Shown here in pieces: positions 56,546 to 64,000 of a stretch of DNA of 64,000 bases (position 1 is the stretch's first letter; each line of letters opens with the position of its first letter). This DNA is from Symbiodinium natans (taxonomy: Eukaryota; Sar; Dinophyceae; Suessiales; Symbiodiniaceae), in the NCBI GenBank assembly GCA_905221605.1, contig CAJNDS010002196.1:442001-506000 (forward strand), read 5' to 3'. Made by a program: the position numbers and the translations under genes. Below the pieces are notes generated by a model. The model made no database searches. It saw only the letters and a program-made list of their open reading frames with translations, and had not been told where the DNA came from.

Positions 56546-57117
56546 TTAGTTTCACTTTTGTTAGGATGGTTTAGAGTTTCTAGATTTGTTGGCAGAAGGA
56601 GAGGGAGGTTGTGTGAAGCTCATCACGTACCTCCCACTAGTGTCTCCACACGGTGCGCGTGGGCGTGGGAGGACCCCAGAACCACCCAAGCCATACTCAA
56701 AGTCTTCCAAGCAATGTTCGATGATGGATCGGCATGCCAGATCCTGTGCGTCGACATGAGCCCGCAGCCCGAAACCCGAAGCCCTTAGGAGTCTCGCCAC
56801 CCTTTCCTTCTTCATCCAACTGCAGAACGCCCACGAGGCTTTCTTCCACTTTCTGCAAAGGCCGGGGAGGCTTTGAGGCTTCGTGGCCTTCTGGCTTAGA
56901 AGGGGGGGTTGCAGGTCCCTTGAAGGCGCTTCTGTTAGATGTGAGGTAGGCTATGTCTATTTTGGGAAACCTAGACGCCCTCTGCCCCAAACGGTAGATT
57001 CAGCCCAGCTGAATGAACACGTTCACCCAAGAGCCTGGACTGCAATCGATCCAAACCTCAGCCCCCAAGAAACGTCCAAAAACCCAAAAAACACGATGAA
57101 CCCCACAAACCGAATGG

Positions 57118-57172
57118 GTTTAGGGTTTAGGGTTTAGGGTTTCGGGTTTAGGGTTTAGGGTTTAGGGTTTCG
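57118..57172. repeat. TTTAGGG array
   Basis: Eight G-rich units, with no gap before the coding-like frame that follows. Confidence 0.92.
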
Positions 57173-57173
57173 G

Positions 57174-57317
57174 AAACTTTATGAACCTCCCTCCCAGCCC
57201 TCTTTGAAGCCCAGTGCAGATGGCCAAGTCCAGTTCGAGAGGCCCGAAGACCTGGAAGACGTGATCAGCGGACTGCCGACGTCGCCGAGTCTGGCCGAGG
57301 TTCCTTGGAGCAGATGA
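57174..57317 (+). CDS. candidate terminal exon directly after TTTAGGG array
   Basis: Reads KLYEPPSQPSLKPSADGQVQ, FERPEDLEDVISGLPTSPSL, AEVPWSR and TGA. GC3-rich and clearly protein-like. The only AG before it is inside TTTAG|GG units. The stop codon lies inside the end of a MITE (57311-57453). Confidence 0.5.
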   Translation, partial: KLYEPPSQPSLKPSADGQVQFERPEDLEDVISGLPTSPSLAEVPWSR

Positions 57318-57453
57318 AGTAGGGCGTACATTACTGTTTTTGGTGAGTGTATATAAGGTTCCCGTTTAATATTGGTGAGTGTATATATTTGGTGTCCATT
57401 TAGGGGTACAAGAAATATATATATATATATATATATATATCCTACGCCATATC
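57311..57453 (-). mobile_element. short TIR element, family A copy 1
   Basis: Matches the reverse complement of 60646-60770 along its whole length (TTACTGTTTTTGG, GTGTATATAAGGTTCC, TTGGTGTCC, GGTACAAGAAATATATA), with an expanded (AT)n near one end. Confidence 0.75.
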
Positions 57454-57649
57454 TTGCTTGCGATGTTAACCCTACCCCCCCCCATTATGCTATCGTTTTT
57501 TTTGTATAGCTTTCTCAAATGTTGCATACTGGGGTTATAAGCGGAGTCCCATCTCTTCCTTCGGCTCTACCCATGATTCATTCGGGCTTCGGCTTTGGGA
57601 TTTCCGAGTTTGGGACGCAGGATGCAGGAGATGGAGGCGAGTGTGCGAA

Positions 57650-57880
57650 GACTCCAAACCCTAAGCCCTAGACTCCTAAGACCCTAAGAACCTGAACCCT
57701 AGGACCCTAAGACCCGAAGTCCCTAAGACCCTAAGAGCCTGAGACCCTGAGACCCTAAGACCCTAAGACCCTAAGACCCTAAGACCCTAAGACCCCTAAG
57801 ACCCCTAAGACCCCTAAGACCCCTAACTAAGACCCTAGGACCCCTAGGACCCCTAGGACCCCGAAGACCCTAAGACCCCT
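57650..57880. repeat. CCCTAAGA octamer array
   Basis: C-rich telomere-like variants, mostly ACCCTAAG, then CCCCTAAGA and CCCCTAGGA blocks. Confidence 0.9.
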
Positions 57881-57882
57881 AG

Positions 57883-57961
57883 GACCTGGGTTCAACGTTC
57901 GTTGGTCAAGCGCTGCTGGCATTGGGGCGAGGCCTCGGCTCCTTCGGATTTGGCATTCAGG
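57883..57961 (+). CDS. candidate internal exon between C-rich and TTTAGGG arrays
   Basis: The acceptor is the CCCCTAG of the repeat itself. Reads DLGSTFVGQALLALGRGLGS and FGFGIQ, a Gly-rich helix that may be membrane-embedded. The donor GTAGGGTTTAGGG opens the next array. Confidence 0.45.
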
Positions 57962-58062
57962 GTAGGGTTTAGGGTTTAGGGCTTAGGGCTTAGGGCTTAG
58001 GGTTTAGGGTTTAGGGTTTAGGGTTTAGGGTTTAGGGTTTAGGGTTTAGGGTTTAGGGTGTA
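57962..58062. repeat. TTTAGGG array
   Basis: About 14 units with a GCTTAGG variant block. Confidence 0.95.
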
Positions 58063-58125
58063 GTATGCTGTGAGTTTGATCAAATGTGGGTAAGGAGCTG
58101 TGTGTCGAAAGGATATGTTGGAATA

Positions 58126-58213
58126 TCCGAAAATAGGGAGGGTTCTTAGAACAAGGATTATCTACTATTTAAGGGGTACCCCTCTTTGGGGAACTACCCA
58201 TACATGCAGAATT
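58126..58213. mobile_element. short TIR element, family B copy 2 (diverged)
   Basis: Shares CCGAAAATAGGGAG at the left and GGGGTACCCC...ACCCATACATGC at the right with the copies at 42247 and 58329. Confidence 0.4.
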
Positions 58214-58328
58214 GAAGACCTCAAATCACAAGCTTCATGTACAGCCCGGATTGCAAGGAGAAAGTCTCATCAGCCCATGACCCACGGTTTTAGGGATTGG
58301 GGTTTACAGCTTCACCTCCTGAACTCCC

Positions 58329-58446
58329 AGTATGGGTATTTCCCAAAATAGGGGTACCCCGGTGTATACCCTAAACAGAATAGAATCCCCTTCAACGGAC
58401 CCCCCCCAAAAAAGGGTCCCCCATTTTCAGAAACCCCTAGTATGCA
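58329..58446. mobile_element. short TIR element, family B copy 3
   Basis: About 118 bases with inverted ends (TATGGGTATTTCCCAAAATA / TTTTCAGAAACCCCTAGTA). Aligns along its length with 42247-42357. Confidence 0.6.
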
Positions 58447-58998
58447 GGTGTCCCAGAGCTGGCCGCATCTCAGCGACATGTGGGTGAGACGCCGCTGAGT
58501 TGCACTTGGGGTTGAAAGCTGTGTCCTTGCAAGCGTTTCGTGCCTACGAGATAGGGGGCATCTTGTATCCAGGATCTGCTTCAATGTCAGGCCGCATACT
58601 GATTGCTTGGTAGTCTGCACCCAGGAAGGCTGCCCGCATTCTGGAAGTACATCCGCCGAAGCAGTTCCACGAGGCTGATGGGGGTTGTGCAAAAGTGGCA
58701 AGGAAGCAGCTACCCAAGTACTTGTTTTGTCATGGTTCTCTCGGCTACCTTGTAGGCAAGGCTTCTTCACATTCTTCAGATCTATGCAGTGAGTTCCGCG
58801 GCCTGTCGGTCGTCGGGGTTGGCCCAGTACCCATCCATGACCTCTCTCCTACTATCCGGCATACTTCCGGATTCCCAGCTCCGCAATCCTTGGCCATGTC
58901 AATCATCGGTCGGTGTACTCATGTGAGTGTGAAAGTCAACAACGCGAGAGAAGGAAAGAAGTAAGAACAGACATGCGGCTACAATGCAGCCAGCGAGT

Positions 58999-59002
58999 TG
59001 AA

Positions 59003-59034
<32 letters not shown>

Positions 59035-59041
59035 AGAAGAC
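58999..59041. repeat. (GAA)n microsatellite
   Basis: About 14 GAA units with one GAG interruption. Confidence 0.95.
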
Positions 59042-59625
59042 GAGACAAATGATGGACAGCTGGCAAGAGGCCGAGAGATTCAGTGCGACATGGATGGATA
59101 GACATAGAGCGGCTGAGATAGAGCTCGAGAGAATCCGAGAGACCACGATTCATGGGAGAGAGAAAGAGGGAGATGGTGTGATGCAAAGCAATGAGCACCT
59201 GGCTAGCGAGAGCGGGAGGGAGGGGTGGGAGGGAGAAGAGGCAGAACGGCAAGAGTTCTGAGAATTGACGGCAAGACGAGTGCACCCAATGTTACAACTG
59301 ACCCTGGGCTCCATACAACCCGGTACACAAAGCAGCCGCCGTCCATACTGTTTTTCTGCATCCTTGCGTGTTTCGCATAGCTTGATGAAGAAGCTGCGGC
59401 TAGGCACCGTGACTTCCGGTACATTAAGCTGCAAGTACCCTCGGTGATTTGCAGATGTTGTCTACTCCCTGGTTGATTGTTTGCACACAGATTCTCCGGC
59501 TAGTGCAAGAGTAAGAGAACAAGCACACGCAGACCAACAGAAGTGAGGCAGAACGTTGCTCGCACCCCGAAATCACCTGCACAGACCGAAGCACGCTGGA
59601 TTTTCAGCCCTCTTCTCCTCAACCG

Positions 59626-59762
59626 CAAGACCGACAAATGCCTCCAAATGCCAGGAGCTCCGGCAGGAGTGGCGGCAGTACCAGCAGCAACTGCGCCCAG
59701 GGTCGCCAGAGCTGCCCTACCCGCCACGCAGTGGCATCAGAGTGGTGCTGGCTTTCCTTTAG
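59626..59762 (+). CDS. candidate exon ending in a TTTAGGG array
   Basis: Two frames are open. One is GC3-rich and helical (NASKCQELRQEWRQYQQQLR) and would stop at the TAG of the first repeat unit. The other is Ala-rich (PGAPAGVAAVPAATAP). Alternatively the exon ends at the donor GTTTAGGG. Acceptor CAACCGCAAG. Confidence 0.4.
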
Positions 59763-59826
59763 GGTTTAGGGTTTAGGGTTTAGGGTTTCGGGTTTCGGGT
59801 TTAGGGTGTAGGGTTTAGGGCTTAGG
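59763..59826. repeat. TTTAGGG array
   Basis: Nine units with TTTCGGG variants. Confidence 0.92.
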
Positions 59827-60038
59827 GCAGCAAACCCCCAACCCCGCTCCAAGCCTTAATTGCAAAACTGGGAAGGACCTCAGCAAGACCCTTCAACCCT
59901 GCGCTCGAGTCGGCGGTACATCTCCGTGCAAACGTAACTGTGTGGCTCGAGGTACTCAACCGAGGATGTCGAAAATCTGCTCCCAAGCTGCAGGATCACA
60001 GGGTCCTTGAAGCATCTTGAAGCCTTGTAGGATCAGAG

Positions 60039-60195
60039 GTTTAGGGTTTAGGGTTTAGGGTTTAGGGTTTAGGGTTTAGGGTTTAGGGTTTAGGGTTTAG
60101 GGTTTAGGGTTTAGGGTTTAGGGTTTAGGGTTTAGGGTTTAGGGTTTAGGGCCAGTTTAGGGTTTAGGGTTTAGGGTTTATTTTAGGGTTTCGGG
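60039..60195. repeat. TTTAGGG array
   Basis: About 20 perfect units with one break (GGGCCAG at 60150). Confidence 0.97.
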
Positions 60196-60248
60196 TTCCA
60201 TGGCCCATGGCAGTCCGCACGTGATTTTTGCTCGGTAGAACTTACAAG

Positions 60249-60302
60249 TTGGAAGACGACATTCCCGCCAGCCCGGGAAGAGACTTTTTGTTCGCCAGCC
60301 TG
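60249..60302 (+). CDS. candidate internal exon, unrecognised
   Basis: After AACTTACAAG reads LEDDIPASPGRDFLFASL, followed by GTGTTT as donor. Short but with good composition. Confidence 0.35.
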
Positions 60303-60645
60303 GTGTTTGTATGTAAAGCTGCTTGAATGTTTTATCTGAGTCTATATAGCATCGTACTCATGCAAGGCTTGCCGAGACCCAACAGAGATCAGCGTCTGCT
60401 CAGGCCTGGCCTGTGCACTCGCATTCGTGCGTTAAGTGCCGCTTGTAAGGGGTACCAGTTTAGGGCGCATATACCGTACGGCCTACGGTCAGGGCATCTG
60501 CATTCTTAGTACACGGCTGCATGCAGGATCTTCCGCCTGATCAATACGAACGATATCCCTGAAATTCCCTGAATACGGTCCCTCTGCCCTGGACCACCGA
60601 AAGCACTGGAGCATCCAAACTTCCACGAGGACACGATTCCTTCTC

Positions 60646-60770
60646 ATATGAAGCAGTGTATATATTTCTTGTACCCCCCAAAAGGACACCAGGTATATGA
60701 AATCACCAATGTTAAAAAGGAACCTTATATACACTTACCAAAAACAGTAATATATACCCTGTTTCATATG
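60646..60770 (+). mobile_element. short TIR element, family A copy 2
   Basis: 125 bases from CATATGAAGCAG to CTGTTTCATATG. The inverted ends agree over about 25 bases with three mismatches. Related to 57311-57453 in opposite orientation. Confidence 0.75.
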
Positions 60771-60994
60771 AGCCATATACGGCCCAACATGCTGAGCCAG
60801 GCTCAGCCTGGGGATCGACGCATGTCGCAGGCGCCGCAGGCCGTGCGCGAGCATCTTTGCGTCCATCTTCTTCGTAAGAGTGGGGAGGCTGTAGGTTTAC
60901 CTTGGGCGCCTGAAACCCGAAAAAAACTGGGTTCGGGGGTCAGAACCGGGTTTTTAAGCGAATAGGCCAAAAAACCGGGTTTTTGTTGGAAAAA

Positions 60995-61025
60995 CCGGGT
61001 TTTTCAGAAAAACCCACTTTTTCGG
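60995..61025. repeat. left arm of inverted pair (CCGGGTTTTTCAG)
   Basis: CCGGGTTTTTCAG followed by ACCCACTTTTT. Inverted copy at 61607-61647. The flank 60910-60990 holds several near-palindromic AAACCGGGTTT motifs. Confidence 0.6.
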
Positions 61026-61032
61026 GATCAGG

Positions 61033-61323
61033 TTGGGGATTGAGCAGGCATGTGCGGGGCCGTACGCTCCCGTTATCCGGATTCAAAGGGTCAGGCAGAA
61101 GGGCGCCCGTTTCGGCTACCTCGGTTCAGTACATCGATTGTCGTGGAGATACCGTGGTACAGCAAGTCTCAAGTCGACAGAGACACTTGAGCTTATAGGA
61201 CGAGCGCATGTCACCTGCGAAATATGGCACAATTCGTTCGATTGTGTGGAGCGGGTCGGATTTGCTTATTTAGATATGATGGCCAGCCCAGGACTTACCC
61301 TGCTGAGTTCGCCGCTGCTATAG
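61033..61323 (+). CDS. open frame of 96 codons inside the inverted pair
   Basis: Reads GIEQACAGPYAPVIRIQRVR and on to HVTCEIWHNSFDCVERVGFA, ending TAG. A second overlapping frame (…VQYIDCRGDTVVQQVSSRQR…) is also protein-like, so coding status and frame remain open. Confidence 0.3.
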   Translation: MGIEQACAGPYAPVIRIQRVRQKGARFGYLGSVHRLSWRYRGTASLKSTETLELIGRAHVTCEIWHNSFDCVERVGFAYLDMMASPGLTLLSSPLL

Positions 61324-61606
61324 CCAATAAATCTATGATGTTTTGAAAGCCACGGCTTATGCGGCTGCCCGGCCTTCCGGCCACCCACGCTACCTTCCGC
61401 ACTTCAGCTGTTTCAAGCGAGGCCTTCAACCGCGGAGATGGCTGAGATTTTTGAGTGGGCGGATTTGGCCATGTATATATATATATATATATGACCTCAG
61501 AGCGGGAAGCATCTCCGCATTCTCGCCCGAAAGGAGGGTGCACTTCCCGCGGGCTCGTCTTAAGGCCCCCAAAACGCCCGCAAAGTGATTAGCGCAGTTT
61601 TGTTCG

Positions 61607-61647
61607 CCCCGAAGCAAAAAAAAGTGGGTTGCGGGCTGAAAACCCGG
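61607..61647. repeat. right arm of inverted pair
   Basis: AAAAAGTGGGTT...CTGAAAACCCGG, the reverse complement of the arm at 60995. Confidence 0.6.
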
Positions 61648-61715
61648 TTTTACCCATCGGAAACCCATAAAAAACCCATCTGAACCCATAATCTGGCTAA
61701 AACCCACTTTTGGAA

Positions 61716-61785
61716 AACCCGTATTTACCCGTAGGGGAACCCGTATTTACCCGTAGGGAACCCGTATTTACCCGTAGGACAAAAG
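61716..61785. repeat. 21-bp tandem repeat
   Basis: Three copies of GAACCCGTATTTACCCGTAGG. Confidence 0.9.
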
Positions 61786-62464
61786 CGGGTTTTGGGGGGT
61801 CTGGCTCCAGACGTGTTTTGGACAGCGTTCGCGGCTGTTAAAAAAGCTCGAACTTGTGTTAAATGCGGTTGCACAAACGACGCCGGAACCAAGCAAAGGT
61901 TGCTCTCTGCTTTGGCAAAAATAGTGGGCCAGCGGGCTTCTCTGCATGCAGGACTTGCGCCGATTGCATGATATTCTTTTGACCTCAATGATGAGAGCGA
62001 GCGTGCGCCTTTTGTGCTGTCCCCGCGTGCACGCGTGCCAAATCGAAGAGGAGTTTATAGGACTGCCGAGCCGTCAGCAGGAGAGTTTTTGTTAAACTTA
62101 CAAGAATTAGAACTATGCAAAGGGCTCTGCTTGCTGCGCGTGGCCATTACGTTGACTGTGGCTAGATTGTTCCGAATATGAACCTCTGTGGTCCGTGCGA
62201 CTCTCTACCAGTCTCTCAACAGATCGTGTTCTCTGAACGAGGTTCTCACGAGATTCTCCTACACCTGCAAAACTAAGCCCTGGCCGGCGAATCTGGGGGT
62301 CTCCAAGGTCGAGCAGCAAAAAGGCCGCACCCAGAGAAATTTTCCAGCAACATCATTCACGCTTCACTCTCATCATAAACGCCCAGAAGCCAGAAACCAG
62401 GTTTTCTTTCTGAAAACCGGGTTTTAAGTCAGAACCCTGTTTATTTTGGGTTCCGGTTGCTGTA

Positions 62465-62522
62465 GGTAGGGTTTAGGGTTTAGGGTTTGGGGTTTGGGGT
62501 TTAGGGTTTAGGGTTTAGGGTT
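62465..62522. repeat. TTTAGGG array
   Basis: Eight units with two TTTGGGG variants. Confidence 0.92.
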
Positions 62523-63141
62523 ATGTATTGATATCAGAGGCCAAGATGCATACCAGTTTTGGCGATCAGCTAACATCAAAGTGAAAGTCAGCCTCCCCCC
62601 GGCCTTGAAAGAACCTTGCTGCCCGCATGCTTTTGGGAGCCTTTCTTAAGCGTGATCTTGTCGAGTCAGGCCATGAAACCCGATGAACCCTAAACCCTGG
62701 GGCTCTTTTGGCGGCTTTCGGGGCCGCGTTCTAAGCAAATGTAGCAAGCCCTGTCAGGCCCTCATCCGAGCGCCCGTCCTGCTGTCGCAGCAGGCAACGA
62801 TAGCAGACTCCGTGAACCTAAGGACCTGAAGCCTGAATTAAGCTGAACATCTCCGATTCTGTTTTTGCGCTTTCGTTCCGCTGCTCCTTTGGGGATTGAA
62901 CTTGAGCTTCTCTGCTTCTGTTGCCCTTCTTAGCATCTTCCGGGCTTTGTTCCGAGGCACAGGTGTTCGGTTCCAGGACATCTCGGATCATGGGCTGCAC
63001 CTGCAAGTACAGGCTTCAACCCGAAACCCTAGTCACACCCTGAAAGGAAAGCCCGAAAGCCCCAGAATCCTTAAAGCTATATACCGCTCCTTCCTATAAA
63101 GCCTGAAACCCTGTTGCCTTAAATACCCTAAAGCCCGGGCA

Positions 63142-63260
63142 GGCGCTGGAGGCCGCCATCCTCAGTGCCGCGACGGCCGCGCTGGGCGAGGGTGTCGAGC
63201 TGTCGGCAGAACCTTGGTGGGTTCCAGGGGGGTTCAAGTCTCTTCGGGATTGTGGGCATT
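63142..63260 (+). CDS. candidate exon after CCCTAAA-like tract
   Basis: After GCCCGGGCAG the frame reads LEAAILSAATAALGEGVELS and AEPWWVPGGF, then TGA. Good helical composition for the first 25 codons. The upstream 63010-63135 is degenerate CCCTAAA-type. Confidence 0.35.
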
Positions 63261-63807
63261 GAGGCATGTTTTGGCCTTAATACTTTTTGTTTGGTCATTG
63301 GTGGCCTTGCGGCCTTGGGAATGCTAGGTCTTGGAGTTCATTGTTCCTGCGTAGGGTTTACGGGTTCTATGGGCTCCTTCCAAATGGCTTCGAGGGCATG
63401 TGGGGGTGCGGAGTTAGGGTGCTTGGGTTTCGAGCGCTCTATCGGCCTTCAGGGATAGGGCATCCAGCGTGAATATATCGTAGGATTTGCAAGGGGTTTG
63501 TGGCTCAGGCTGTGCGATTAGGAAAACCCGAAACTTAAACCCTTCGGGACAAACGCACACGGTCCCGATTATGGACCATGGCATCAGACAGGCACTGGCA
63601 AGTAGTTGTTGAAGGTCCTAAGCCTTGAAAAGACCCTATGAGCCCCAAATCCCTGTAAATGCCCCTGCAAGTCCTTCTTCCCTTTGAAACCAAAAACCCT
63701 CTAAACCATGATAGTCTCAAGAAGATCTTGCTGTGGTTTCAAAGACACTTTAGGGCTACTCAGGACACACCGCTTCTGGACCTGGGTTTGGTGCCTGGGA
63801 CCGAAAG

Positions 63808-63888
63808 GTTTAGGGTTCAGGGTTTAGGGTTTAGGGTTTAGGCTTTTGGGTTTAGGCTTTAGGGTTTAGGGTTTAGGGTTTAGGGTTC
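63808..63888. repeat. TTTAGGG array
   Basis: Eleven units with variants. Confidence 0.92.
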
Positions 63889-64000
63889 AGTGTCGATGGC
63901 TCAGCCGGAAGGGCTGAATTCGACCACCCTCTATTAGCACCACCCATTGTCCATTTAAGAAAGTTGCCGGGTGCCTAGAAAAGGGTGGGTGCGGCTTGAG

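Overview
This is eukaryotic DNA, most likely a dinoflagellate of the Symbiodiniaceae type. The signs are plant-type telomere heptamers (TTTAGGG / CCCTAAA) scattered through the interior, short GC-rich exons in long repeat-filled introns, and introns whose best reading uses GA or GC donors. There is also a large non-LTR retrotransposon whose ORF2 has the GEAANPGP-type lead-in and an APE endonuclease, as in dinoflagellate LINEs. I saw no bacterial-style operon, no tRNA or rRNA gene and no CRISPR array. The assignment is inference from architecture, not from a database match.

Layout. 1-1598: short unrecognised open frames. 1615-9832: one LINE on the minus strand, bounded by a perfect 16-bp target-site duplication. 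It carries ORF1 (954 codons, with a candidate Ulp1/C48-type cysteine peptidase, a Cys/His cluster and a coiled coil) and ORF2 (APE endonuclease, reverse transcriptase, zinc knuckle, RNase H). The two ORFs share a reading frame and are separated only by TGA-CTAG followed by a GC-rich stem-loop. One frame disruption lies in the endonuclease. 10-26 kb: telomere-like arrays, microsatellites and scattered candidate exons. 26.2-28.9 kb: the two clearest host genes, an intronless FAD-dependent aromatic-ring-hydroxylase-type monooxygenase and a VOC/glyoxalase-fold protein. 29-41 kb: candidate exons between telomere-like arrays and G-tracts, then a candidate Mutator-like MITE at 39.8-40.3 kb. 41.6-44.0 kb: the start of a flavin monooxygenase gene in at least five small exons. 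45.0-46.0 kb: a two-exon SAM-methyltransferase-like gene with a GA-AG intron. 46.9-48.7 kb: AT-rich DNA. 48.4-54.3 kb: further exons, including an isolated NAD(P)-binding flavin-monooxygenase exon at 50.4 kb and one minus-strand exon at 51.1 kb. 57-62 kb: telomere-like arrays, exons and several families of short inverted-repeat elements.

Almost all host exons I can support lie on the plus strand, which fits the unidirectional gene arrays known from dinoflagellates. The most striking pattern is that many candidate exons end directly at a donor-like GTTTAGGG or GTTGGG array, and many begin shortly after a CCCTAAA-type array. The introns would therefore begin with TTTAGGG and end with CCCTAAA, giving them complementary ends. 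Exon calls rest on open frames, splice-site-like borders and protein-like composition only. Those with a recognisable family are stated; for the rest no function is claimed.
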